11,087 nt of DNA from an uncultured Collinsella sp. Lineage in GTDB: Bacteria; Actinomycetota; Coriobacteriia; Coriobacteriales; Coriobacteriaceae. This document shows positions 1 through 6,674 of the stretch, one piece after another. The notes below the pieces were generated by a model. It was not told the DNA's origin and searched no databases. It was given only the letters and a program-made list of their open reading frames with translations. Position 1 is the stretch's first letter; the number at the start of each line of letters is the position of its first letter. A program made the translations under genes and the position numbers. The stretch is taken from positions 1-11,087 of the forward strand of contig URYW01000060.1 in NCBI GenBank assembly GCA_900552145.1, given 5' to 3'.

Positions 1-2
1 CC

Positions 3-1517
3 GTCATGGCCGTTCCCTGCGGCGACCAGCGCGACTTTGAGTTTGCCCGTAAGTACGACCTGCCGATCGTGCCGATCATCTTGGACGATGACGATCGCGC
101 TGCCGTCGAGGCCAGCGGCGAGACCATCGATACCTTCCATGCCGAGACCGTCGACTGGGATTGCGCCCACGCTGCCGAGGGCACGCTCGTCCAGTCCGGC
201 AAGTACACCGGCATGCGCGGCGGTAAGCACTCCGAGGGCGAGGCTGCCATCGTGGCCGACCTCGAGGCCATGGGCTGCGGCCGTCGCAAGGTCGAGTTCC
301 GCCTGCGCGACTGGCTCATCAGCCGTCAGCGCTATTGGGGCAACCCCATTCCGGCCATCCACTGTGAGCACTGCGGCATCGTTCCCGTGCCCGAGGATCA
401 GCTGCCGGTGACGCTGCCGGAGAACCTGGACCTGGGCGCTGGCGAGACCCTCGCCGAGTGCAAGGACTTCTACGAGACCACCTGCCCGGTCTGCGGTCGC
501 CCGGCCAAGCGCGAGACCGATACCATGGACACCTTCACCTGCTCCAGCTGGTATTACCTGCGCTATACCGACCCGCACAACACCGAGCTGCCCTTCTCCC
601 GCGAGGCGGCAGACCGTTGGATGCCCGTCGATAACTACATTGGTGGCATCGAGCACGCCATTTTGCACCTGCTCTACAGCCGCTTCTTTACCAAGGCGCT
701 GCGCGACCTGGGTCTGCTGAGCGTGGACGAGCCCTTCACCAACCTGCTGTGCCAGGGCATGGTCAAGGACGAGAACGGCGACACCATGTCCAAGTCCAAG
801 GGCAACGTTGTGCCCCCGAGCTCGGTTATCGAGCCCTACGGCGCCGACACCATGCGTCTGGCGATCCTGTTTATCGCCCCGCCCGAGAAGGACTTCGACT
901 GGGATCCCAAGGCCGTCGAGGGCGCCAACCGCTTTATCAAGCGCGCCTGGCGTATCGTGTGGCAGCTCGTCCAGTCGGGTGACGCCAACGTGGCCTTCGA
1001 CAAGTCCGTGCTCGATGAGACCGCGATGAAGCTCTACCGCGAGCGTCACCGCACCATCGCCAAGTGCACCGAGGACTTCGACCGTGGCCAGTTCAACACC
1101 GCGATCTCGGCCGTCATGGAGCTCGTCAACGCGGCGCGCGCCTACCTCAACGCCACCGAGGGAACTGACCGCGACAAGGCCCTGTGCTACGGCGTGGCCA
1201 AGGACATCGTGAGCGTCCTGGCGCCCATCTGCCCGTTCTGGGCCGACGAGCTGTGGCACGAGGCGCTCGGCTGCGAGGGCAACGCCTACACCGCCGCCTG
1301 GCCCGAGTTCGACCTGGCCGAGTCCATCGAGGACACGGTGCAGATCGTCGTCCAGGTGCTCGGCAAGGTCCGCGGCCGCATTGACGTGGCCCGCGATGCC
1401 TCCAACGAGGAAATGCAGGCTGCCGCCGAGGCTGCTGTCACCAAGTGGACCGAGGGCAAGACGGTCGTCAAGGCCATCTGCGTGCCCGGCAAGCTGGTCA
1501 ACCTGGTGGTCAAGTAA
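3..1517 (+). CDS. leuS: Leucine--tRNA ligase, C-terminal part (5' end outside window)
   Basis: Class I aminoacyl-tRNA synthetase that charges tRNA-Leu in the cytoplasm. About 504 codons are visible, against roughly 820-860 for a full bacterial LeuRS, and the reading frame is open through the left edge, so the N-terminal Rossmann half and most of the CP1 editing domain lie upstream. The visible part starts at the end of the editing domain (MAVPCGDQRDFEF, containing the conserved DQRD aspartates). It continues with RDWLISRQRYWG and a zinc-ribbon-like pair, CEHC (363-374) and CPVC (483-494). The KMSKS-type catalytic loop follows as TMSKSKGN near 783, then the helical anticodon-binding domain, and a C-terminal domain ending LVNLVVK. 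It stops with TAA at 1515-1517 and is followed by a strong terminator. Codon use is GC-rich and regular, with no sign of damage. The family assignment is secure. Confidence 0.97.
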   Translation, partial: VMAVPCGDQRDFEFARKYDLPIVPIILDDDDRAAVEASGETIDTFHAETVDWDCAHAAEGTLVQSGKYTGMRGGKHSEGEAAIVADLEAMGCGRRKVEFRLRDWLISRQRYWGNPIPAIHCEHCGIVPVPEDQLPVTLPENLDLGAGETLAECKDFYETTCPVCGRPAKRETDTMDTFTCSSWYYLRYTDPHNTELPFSREAADRWMPVDNYIGGIEHAILHLLYSRFFTKALRDLGLLSVDEPFTNLLCQGMVKDENGDTMSKSKGNVVPPSSVIEPYGADTMRLAILFIAPPEKDFDWDPKAVEGANRFIKRAWRIVWQLVQSGDANVAFDKSVLDETAMKLYRERHRTIAKCTEDFDRGQFNTAISAVMELVNAARAYLNATEGTDRDKALCYGVAKDIVSVLAPICPFWADELWHEALGCEGNAYTAAWPEFDLAESIEDTVQIVVQVLGKVRGRIDVARDASNEEMQAAAEAAVTKWTEGKTVVKAICVPGKLVNLVVK

Positions 1518-1536
1518 GCACTGCGCGCAAAGCTGA

Positions 1537-1586
1537 CATGCAATAAACGAGGGGCGATCCAGTTGGGTCGTCCCTCGTTTTGCATG
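1537..1586 (+). terminator. Intrinsic terminator after leuS
   Basis: A long inverted repeat starts 20 nt after the leuS stop. The inner stem pairs AAACGAGGGGCGATCC (1545-1560) with GGTCGTCCCTCGTTT (1566-1580) around the loop AGTTG, using a few G-U pairs. The repeat extends outward through CATGCA (1537-1542) and TGCATG (1581-1586). The right arm ends in TTTT. The near-symmetrical A-rich left flank means it could also work on the other strand. Confidence 0.8.
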
Positions 1587-1668
1587 TACCTGCCTAGGTG
1601 TCTTCGGTCAATTGTCCTATTCTTATGGAGAAGCTGTGCGCACGCTGACCTGCATATTCGTACTGTGC

Positions 1669-1697
1669 TTGCACGTTTCTGCAGCTATTGGTATAGT
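1669..1697 (+). promoter_or_regulatory. Sigma-70-type promoter for rimP-nusA
   Basis: TTGCAC at 1669-1674 and TATAGT at 1692-1697 are separated by exactly 17 nt, a good housekeeping promoter. Transcription would begin near 1704, giving a leader of about 70 nt before rimP. Inferred from consensus match and position only. Confidence 0.65.
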
Positions 1698-1722
1698 TTG
1701 CTTGCAAATGAAGTAGTAATTG

Positions 1723-1756
1723 AAAGAAGTGGGGTTTCGGCCCCGCTTCTTTTTTG
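1723..1756 (+). terminator. Terminator-like hairpin in the rimP-nusA leader (possible attenuator)
   Basis: AAAGAAGTGGGG (1723-1734) pairs with CCCCGCTTCTTT (1741-1752), with one G-U pair, around the loop TTTCGG. It runs into a T tract (1750-1755). It lies about 20 nt downstream of the predicted transcription start and ends 8 nt before the rimP Shine-Dalgarno, so it belongs to the leader of this operon. If it works as drawn, most transcripts would stop before rimP unless an antiterminator structure or factor intervenes. NusA itself acts at such hairpins, which makes autoregulation plausible but unproven. Confidence 0.6.
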
Positions 1757-1775
1757 TATGGATGGAGGTGCCGCA

Positions 1776-2270
1776 ATGGTCAAGACCAAGACCGAGCAGG
1801 CGATCATCGACGCGCTCGAGGCCGTCGCTCCCCAGCACGATGTCGACATTGTCGACGTTGAGCTCGTGGGCGCCACCAAGGCCCCCTGCGTGCGTGTGCG
1901 TATCGAGGGTGCCGAGGGTCAGAGCCTGTCGCTCAACGACGTCACGGCCAATACCAAGTGGGTCGGCGACGTGATCGAGGAGCTCGACCCCATTTCTTCG
2001 AGCTATACGCTCGAGGTGTCGAGCCCGGGTATGGCGCGCCCGCTGCGCCGCCCGCGCGACTTTGCTCGCTTTGTGGGCGAGGACTGTGAGCTCACCTCCA
2101 CTGCCACCGAGGGCCGTCGCAAGTACTCCGGCAAGATTGCCGCCGCGACCGAGACGAACGTGACCCTCGAGCTCGAGGACGGCGAGTCCGTCACCCTCGA
2201 TTTCTGTGATGTTAAAAAGTGCAAGTTGAAGCCCACCTATGACTTCAAGCCCGCGAAGGAAGGAAACTAA
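1776..2270 (+). CDS. rimP: Ribosome maturation factor RimP
   Basis: RimP binds the 30S subunit and assists its maturation. The product is 164 aa, normal for the family. The N-terminal alpha/beta domain carries the typical D(V/I)VDVELVG strand near residues 24-32. The hallmark YTLEVSSPGMARPL sits near residues 78-91. A C-terminal SH3-like barrel follows, ending CDVKKCKLKPTYDF. I chose ATG 1776 because GGAGGTG (1764-1770) sits 5 nt before it and the family N-terminus starts here. The frame stays open upstream to a TTG at 1563, but that stretch runs through the leuS terminator, promoter and leader hairpin. nusA follows after 1 nt, so the two are probably translationally coupled, the usual rimP-nusA arrangement. 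Confidence 0.93.
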   Translation: MVKTKTEQAIIDALEAVAPQHDVDIVDVELVGATKAPCVRVRIEGAEGQSLSLNDVTANTKWVGDVIEELDPISSSYTLEVSSPGMARPLRRPRDFARFVGEDCELTSTATEGRRKYSGKIAAATETNVTLELEDGESVTLDFCDVKKCKLKPTYDFKPAKEGN

Positions 2271-2271
2271 C

Positions 2272-3297
2272 ATGGCAGCATCCGACATGATGTCCGCCCT
2301 GATGGAGCTTTGCCAGGAGAGGGACATCGACCAGCTCTACCTGATCGACCGCCTGGAGCAGTCGCTCGCCAAGAGCGACGCCGAGATCCTGCCACTTGAT
2401 TGGGGCGCCAATGTGACCATCGACCGCAGCACCGGCAAGATTTACGTCTACCGCCTGGAGCCGATCGACGATTCCATGGACGAGGAGGGCAACTTCACCG
2501 AGTTCGAGGAGATCGACGTCACCCCCAAGAACACGAGCCGCATCGCCGCCCAGCACGCCAAGGCCGAGATCAACGCCATCGTGCGCAACTCCGCTCGTGA
2601 GCAGATCTATGAGGAGTTCTCCGACCGTATCGGTGACCTCATCAGCGGTACCGTGCTGCAGTCCACGCCCGACTTTACGATCGTCAAGATCCGCGATGGC
2701 GTCGAGGCCGAGCTGCCGCACTTTGACCAGCGCCGTTACGAGAACGAGCGCAACGAGCGTCCGATGGGCGAGCGCTACCTGCACAACCAGCACATCAAGG
2801 CCGTGATTATCGACGTGCGCGATCCCAACTCCAACCTGCAGCCGGTTCGCGGCGAGCACAGCCGTCCGCCGATTGTCATCTCCCGCACCCACCCCGAGCT
2901 CATGCGTCGTCTGTTTGAGCAGGAGGTGCCCGAGATCTATGAGGGCACTGTCCAGATCAAGTCGATCGCCCGCGAGCCCGGCCAGCGCTCCAAGGTCGCC
3001 GTCCACTCGCTCGACGACCGCTTGGATCCCGTGGGCGCCTGCGTCGGCCCCAAGGGCAGCCGCGTCCGCGCCGTCGTGGGCGAGCTCCGCGGCGAGCGCG
3101 TCGACGGCTCGGCCGACCTGTCGGCGGCCTGCCCGCGCCTGGCGGCGTGGCCGCGCTGCTGCAACGGGTGCGGCCGGTACCGCGCGATCGGCTGCAAGCG
3201 CCGCCCGCACGTATTCTGTGTTTCGTCAAGAGGATTTGAGCAAAAAGAGCATCGGAAATTGAGCAGTCGCAGCATCGGAAGTGCGCACGCTTTTTGA
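2272..3297 (+). CDS. nusA: Transcription factor NusA, truncated inside KH1 and joined to IS sequence
   Basis: NusA binds RNA polymerase and nascent RNA and modulates pausing, termination and antitermination. The ATG at 2272 follows the rimP stop by 1 nt and has AAGGAAGGA upstream. Residues 1-120 are the RNAP-binding N-terminal domain. About 121-190 form the S1 domain (GDLISGTVLQS... AVIIDV). From about 200 comes KH1 with SRTHPELMRRLFEQEVPEI and the GxxG loop VGPKGSRVRAVVGELRGERVD. Homology ends at residue 278 (base 3105), where family members continue with IVRW-type sequence. The remaining 63 codons are read from IS30-like and IS21-end DNA and are not NusA. KH2 is missing and infB does not follow. 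Without KH2 the RNA-binding surface is incomplete, so this product would be non-functional or altered. The family call is secure; whether the truncation is biological or an assembly join is open. Confidence 0.85.
   Translation: MAASDMMSALMELCQERDIDQLYLIDRLEQSLAKSDAEILPLDWGANVTIDRSTGKIYVYRLEPIDDSMDEEGNFTEFEEIDVTPKNTSRIAAQHAKAEINAIVRNSAREQIYEEFSDRIGDLISGTVLQSTPDFTIVKIRDGVEAELPHFDQRRYENERNERPMGERYLHNQHIKAVIIDVRDPNSNLQPVRGEHSRPPIVISRTHPELMRRLFEQEVPEIYEGTVQIKSIAREPGQRSKVAVHSLDDRLDPVGACVGPKGSRVRAVVGELRGERVDGSADLSAACPRLAAWPRCCNGCGRYRAIGCKRRPHVFCVSSRGFEQKEHRKLSSRSIGSAHAF
3106..3216 (+). mobile_element. IS30-like transposase fragment
   Basis: The bases between the end of NusA homology and the IS21 end encode, in the nusA frame, a cysteine-rich piece: CPRLAAWPRCCNGCGRYR followed by AIGCKRRPHVF. 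The order C-P-R-L, then C-N-G-C, then a spaced C and basic residues resembles the N-terminal zinc-finger-like segment of IS30-family transposases (pattern CPRLxxxPxVCNGC). Only about 37 codons remain, with no ends or catalytic DDE domain. The assignment rests on recalled family sequence and is moderate at best; it could be another Cys-rich fragment. Confidence 0.4.
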
Positions 3298-3300
3298 GCG
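3217..3300 (-). repeat. IS21 right-end repeats
   Basis: On the + strand GCATCGGAA occurs at 3249-3257 and 3272-3280, with a 23-nt period. TTTGAGC motifs flank them near 3235 and 3293. IS21-family ends characteristically carry several short subterminal repeats bound by the transposase. A similar ATCGGAAA occurs at 4360-4367 but in the same orientation, so it is not the matching inverted end. Confidence 0.55.
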
Positions 3301-3301
3301 G

Positions 3302-4044
3302 CTAGCCCTCCTGCATGAGGGCATGGCGGACGCGGTAGGACTCGCCGCGGAACTGGACGAGCCTCCCGTGGTGGACGATGCGGTCGATCAGGGCGGCGGC
3401 CATCTGGTCGTCCCCGAACACCGCCCACACCTGCTGAACTCCAGGTTCGTGGTGAATACCACCGACTGCCTCTCGTATGCGTCGGCGAGGACCTGGAAGA
3501 GCAGCCTCGCCCCGTCCGCGTCGAGCGGGAGAAACCCGAGCTCGTCGATGACGAGCAGGCGGGCCTTGCCGATGATTGCGGCCTCCCGGTCGAGCCTCCC
3601 GTCGTCGCGGGCGCGCCTCAGGCGCATCACGAGCGAGGACGCCGTGAAGAAGCGCGCCTCGAGCCTCCTCTCGCACGCCAGCGCGCAGAGGGCCGACGCC
3701 ATGTGCGTCTTGCCGGTGCCGACGTCGCCCATGAGCACGAGGTCCTCCCTGCGCTCGACGAAGTCGAGCGCGAGCAGCGACTCGCGCCCCATGCCCTCCG
3801 GCCACGACACGGCCGACCAGTCGTAGCCGTCGAAGGTCTTGGGCGCCGGCAGCGCGCAGCGCCTGAGCAGCGTCGCGCGCTTCGAGGCCTCGCGGCTGGA
3901 CCTCTCCGCCTCGAGGTAGCCCGCCAGGTACTCCACCTGCTTCGGGGTGCCGAGCCTCGACCACTCCTCCAGGACGGCGGTGGTGAGCGAGCACGACCGC
4001 CCGGCCTCCACGACCCTGCGGGCCAGCTCCTCGCTAGCTGCCAT
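3302..4044 (-). pseudogene. istB: IS21-family transposition helper ATPase IstB, frameshifted
   Basis: IstB is the AAA+ ATPase that works with the IstA transposase in target selection. It starts at ATG 4044, overlapping the istA tail as in IS21 elements. Walker A is clear (LMGDVGTGKTH), as is Walker B (LLVIDELGFLPLD), followed by VVFTTNLEFS. Near 3430-3435 the frame changes. The first frame goes on as RCGRCSG and stops at 3388. The other frame carries the expected ending VFGDDQMAAALIDRIVHHG, then FRGESYRVRHALMQEG, with a stop at 3302. Removing one GT from the GTGT in AGCAGGTGTGGGCGG restores a normal SRWAVFGDD. A 2-nt duplication is therefore the simplest explanation. Length after repair, about 247 aa, fits IstB. 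Translational frameshifting is not usual for this gene, so I read it as a pseudogene or sequence error. Confidence 0.85.
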
Positions 4045-4150
4045 CGGCGACCGCCCCCTTCAGGAACCCGTCGTAGACCGACAGGTCGGCCCCGCCGGCC
4101 CCGCCGAGAGGGCGCGCGCAGAGAGGGGCGATGCCCCGCTGGCCTAGCCT
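4034..4150 (-). pseudogene. istA: IstA transposase, C-terminal remnant
   Basis: The - strand frame ending at the TAG complement at 4034-4036 gives PLCARPLGGAGGADLSVYDG and then FLKGAVADGS, overlapping the istB start by 11 nt. An ADLSVYD-like tail just before istB, with overlapping genes, matches the istA-istB arrangement of IS21 elements. No integrase (DDE) core is present; upstream of about 4150 the frame no longer looks like transposase. Only the overlap architecture and a short tail support the call. Confidence 0.5.
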
Positions 4151-4429
4151 AAGGGCGAAAACGGAATAGACGGACCGACCGTCCGGCTGAGTCTGGGAAG
4201 AGGTGCCGGGCGGCGGGCGGAGCATGGCCACCGGACCCATCGAAACACATCTCCACCGTTCCTTCAACTGGGAAAACGACGCCCCGTGGCCTGAATGGGG
4301 CCTCGGGGGCGTTCGGCTAACTGCGGGAACGGCCTATCCGCTCAATGTGTTCGGCTGAGATCGGAAATCAACCATATTATGGGCACAGTCGGCAATTGGG
4401 TTGGATAGCCTCGCACCGGAGGAATCAAC

Positions 4430-4831
4430 ATGAGTACAAGTAGCTACAAACCGCAAAAAGGCCGTGGCCTCCCGTGGCCTTTAGACACGGACGCTCCATC
4501 GGTTGCCGATCAGGCCGAGACGCCTAGCGAGATGGAGGCGGCGCTTGACGTTCGACAGGATGAGATTGCAAAGAGCGAGATCCTGAGTGGAATCAACAGG
4601 CCATCCTACGACTCATTATTTGCGGTCGCGAAGAATCGCGTCCAGCTTGCGATTCTGATCATGATTTGCTCCTTCCAGACGTCCAAAGGGCCTAATAGGA
4701 AGGATGCCAACGGAAAAGAACTTACAAAAGGTCTTTTCATGCGTCAGGACAAGCTCGAAAAAAAGTCTGTTCGACTCAACCGACTGTATCGAAAGCTCTG
4801 GGCGAGCTGGCTCATCGAGGCATCATCATGA
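4430..4831 (+). CDS. Hypothetical protein, 133 aa
   Basis: I do not recognise this protein. ATG 4430 has a good Shine-Dalgarno (GGAGGA, 4418-4423, 6 nt spacing), which argues for real translation. A weak TATTAT (4375-4380) upstream might be a -10. The N-terminus is polar and Pro/Gly-rich (YKPQKGRGLPWPLDTDAPS). A short acidic stretch follows, then one hydrophobic segment near residues 71-82 (VQLAILIMICSF) and a basic C-terminal region (RLNRLYRKLW). The hydrophobic segment is short for a membrane helix. Codon use is less GC-biased than in leuS/rimP. It sits between an IS21 remnant and a broken antisense gene, so it may be a transferred or truncated gene. Confidence 0.5.
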   Translation: MSTSSYKPQKGRGLPWPLDTDAPSVADQAETPSEMEAALDVRQDEIAKSEILSGINRPSYDSLFAVAKNRVQLAILIMICSFQTSKGPNRKDANGKELTKGLFMRQDKLEKKSVRLNRLYRKLWASWLIEASS

Positions 4832-4845
4832 AGACCGATGGGGTG

Positions 4846-5359
4846 TGGGTCATCGTTTGGGCTCGGCTCGATATTCAAGCGCGTGAGGCCGGATGGGATC
4901 CGCGCGCGGACGCGGGCGGCGAGGTCGGACGTGAAAGCCGGACCGCAGAGGTATCGAGCGCACGCGGCCAGGGCCTCGAGGGCGCCTGGCGGGTAGGGAG
5001 ATCCGAGCATGAGGCAGGACAACGCGCAGGCCCGCGAAAGGTTCACGAGCTCCCCCGCGACGCGGCTGGACCCTCGGCTGCCCCTCGTAAAGGATGCAGA
5101 AGACACGGTCGAGGTCCGACGGTTCGACCAGGCTGTACCGGCAGTCCGCGTACAGTGCGCAGCCCCTCCCGCGCGGGTCGCCGTCCGAGTCCTCATCCGG
5201 CTCATGATGGCGCACCTCAACCCAAAGGCCCTCCAACACGTCGTCGAACCCGAAATCGAGCTCCGCCTGGACGCTCTCGCCGAGCGCATCGCCCAGGGCG
5301 AGCTCCGGCACCTTCGTCACACGGCCGTCCAGCCACTTAATCTCTGTCATCGCGCGCAT
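4846..5359 (-). pseudogene. Unrecognised gene with a frameshift
   Basis: On - an ATG at 5359 has GGAAGGGG 8 nt upstream and opens MRAMTEIKWLDGRVTKVPEL, continuing ALGDALGESVQAELDFGFDD. This acidic, codon-biased stretch looks like genuine protein through LDRVFCILYEGQPRVQP. There (near 5060) the frame degrades to Arg/Pro-rich translation, while the neighbouring frame takes over with VAGELVNLSRACALSCLML, then YPPGALEALAACARYLCGPA and LAARVRARIPSG. One extra base near 5058-5063 explains the switch. The second frame stays open to 4744 but looks genuine only to about 4870, where it meets the + strand ORF. I cannot name a family. Function unknown; probably inactive. Confidence 0.5.
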
Positions 5360-5859
5360 GGTGCAAGCCCCTTCCGACACGGGATTGTCAGCTCAACCCG
5401 ACCCTTACCCATACGGACGAACATAACTCGCCAGGGGGAAGCCCCTGAAGGCCGTGCGCCACAACATGAGGCCGAATCCGCCCCGGCTGGACAGGCCAAC
5501 AACGAAGGAGCACACGGAACCGGCGCGGCGTTACAACCGTCCCGGCAAGCGTGTCACTTGGCCAAGTCATGATGCCGACAAACCCGGAAATGCTCCAACG
5601 GAGCGCCGAACGAGCGTAACAATATAAAGCCGTGCAACACGTGTTGGACGACCGGAACATCCCAAACAAAGGCCTGTAGGTCCCACCTTCAAGCCCAATA
5701 GCAAAATGTGCATCAGCGGATTTGCAGCGATACAAGTCTCAACCGTCACCATCCCCCCGCAGCGCGCCCAGTCCCGCTCATCCTACAGCATCTGTCCCAG
5801 AACGAGAAAACGACCAGCTAAACCTGCCAACCTTTATTTCCGCACGCGCGTAATTCAAC
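5360..5859. other. About 500 bases with no recognisable gene
   Basis: Base composition drops toward 5600-5860. The frames that stay open here (for example - strand 5735-5388) show no domain, no Shine-Dalgarno and no credible codon pattern. A short palindrome CTTGGCCAAG occurs near 5559-5568. I see no RNA gene, repeat or IS end. It may be decayed sequence between two horizontally acquired pieces, and holds the upstream region of the broken - strand gene. Confidence 0.4.
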
Positions 5860-6486
5860 TCATAAGGACCGGCTATCCCTTACCTGTGACACAATCTCAA
5901 ACGCACAGAACAGAATCATCAGTCCAATCATCGCATAAGAGGCAGCCGAACCTTCAAGCACTATTCCACAAAGAACAATCTCCGCGCAGCCAATAAGAAC
6001 TGTTATCAGGCGCTCTGCCTTTTTGCTCTCGGCGCTCGCATAAAAAGGCGGCAAAGTGCACAAGATCACATATAGCCCGGGAAGGGAATACAGGATCGAT
6101 AGTCCAAGTCCCCCATCAACCGCAGTGCTTTGCGTAAGAATCAACTGAACCCAAACGGCAATTATCACTGAGCAGGTTGTCGATAAAAGAAGACTAGAAA
6201 TATAGCACGCAACAAAGTTCCGTCGCATTCGAGCAGAGAAATCCGCGAACTCTCTTCGCCGCGTGGAAACAATAAGGTACACAGAAATTGCAATAGAACC
6301 AATCAGAGAAAACAGCGGAACAACCAGCAATTCAAGCTTATTACCCCATCGATCAACCACACCCCCACTCCAATGAGCGGGAATTGTATCAGGGAAGACT
6401 GACCAAGCCGCCCATAGAATCAGAAATGGAAGAATAGAGAGGATGAAAGATGATAACACTGCAGTAGTTTTTTTTGAGGCTCTCAT
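5860..6486 (-). CDS. DUF1648 / SdpI-like integral membrane protein
   Basis: The 208-aa product has about six hydrophobic segments, near residues 8-30, 46-68, 88-115, 127-148, 158-178 and 183-204. After the first comes DTIPAHWSGGVVDRWGNKLE, the hallmark of DUF1648 (IPxHWxxxGxVDRWGxK). DUF1648 proteins include SdpI, the immunity protein and signal sensor for the SdpC toxin of Bacillus subtilis, and the length here is similar. The C-terminal half lacks a clear SdpI signature, so immunity is only a possibility. I chose ATG 6486, with AAGGAG 11 nt upstream; a GTG at 6513 is an alternative that overlaps this Shine-Dalgarno. The gene is AT-richer than its surroundings, suggesting transfer. A putative -10 TATACT lies at 6540-6535 on -. 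Confidence 0.8.
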   Translation of the reverse strand: MRASKKTTAVLSSFILSILPFLILWAAWSVFPDTIPAHWSGGVVDRWGNKLELLVVPLFSLIGSIAISVYLIVSTRRREFADFSARMRRNFVACYISSLLLSTTCSVIIAVWVQLILTQSTAVDGGLGLSILYSLPGLYVILCTLPPFYASAESKKAERLITVLIGCAEIVLCGIVLEGSAASYAMIGLMILFCAFEIVSQVRDSRSL

Positions 6487-6534
6487 CGATTCCGCATCTC
6501 CTTGCGCGCCCACATTCCACTCCGCCTTAAATCA

Positions 6535-6540
6535 AGTATA
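6535..6540 (-). promoter_or_regulatory. Possible -10 element for the DUF1648 gene
   Basis: TATACT on the - strand matches the -10 consensus at five of six positions and would start transcription about 42 nt before ATG 6486. The -35 at 17 nt (GAGTGA) is poor, so this is a weak call. Confidence 0.3.
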
Positions 6541-6587
6541 CGTTTTGGAACGGGATGTCACTCCGAACGCCTTACCCTCTTAGTGTG

Positions 6588-6636
6588 AATGCCGCTGCGG
6601 CATTGTTGACTCATCCTTAGTAATCGCGTCTATCCT
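6588..6636 (+). promoter_or_regulatory. Cassette A upstream region: inverted repeat and putative promoter
   Basis: AATGCCGC (6588-6595) and GCGGCATT (6597-6604) form a perfect inverted repeat ending 70 nt before the first ATG of cassette A. TTGACT (6606-6611) and TATCCT (6631-6636) follow; the 19-nt spacing is long, so the promoter assignment is tentative. Equivalent repeats occur at nearly the same distance before cassettes B and C, which supports a shared operator or structural role. Confidence 0.5.
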
Positions 6637-6674
6637 CTGCAGCATCAGCCAAAGCAATCCGAGAGGAGCCGCAC

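Larger units (their letters stand above)
3217..4150 (-). mobile_element. Truncated IS21-family insertion sequence (right end, istB, istA tail)
   Basis: The element reads on -. It holds the last codons of istA, a frameshifted istB, then a non-coding right end with short repeats reaching a TGTGTTTCG terminus at 3217. No matching inverted terminus is found above 4150 and nearly all of istA is missing, so this is a remnant that cannot move by itself. It lies directly next to an IS30-like scrap and the broken nusA, so it is the likely agent or hotspot of the rearrangement. The upper boundary is approximate. Confidence 0.75.

Noticed and set aside
1623..2327. Long - strand frame antisense to rimP
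   Set aside because: Shadow of rimP codon bias (Leu/Gly/Ala/Arg rich), no start signal, while the + strand has clear RimP motifs.
2245..3210. 321-aa - strand frame antisense to nusA
   Set aside because: Low-complexity Ala/Leu/Asp composition typical of the complement of GC-rich genes; NusA domains are unambiguous on +.
3281..4152. + strand frames across the IS21 remnant
   Set aside because: Antisense to istB, whose Walker A and B motifs are clear; these frames show no domain.
4352..4367. ATCGGAAA motif as the other end of the IS21 element
   Set aside because: It has the same orientation as the right-end repeats at 3249 and 3272, whereas a true opposite end should be inverted, and no TGTGTTTCG complement is found nearby.
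4828..5572. + strand frames of 170 and 187 aa opposite the broken - strand gene
   Set aside because: Arg/Pro/Gly-rich shadows with no Shine-Dalgarno; the - strand codons look genuine.
5388..5735. 115-aa - strand ORF in the gene-poor stretch
   Set aside because: No ribosome binding site, no domain, irregular codon use; overlaps another equally poor frame.
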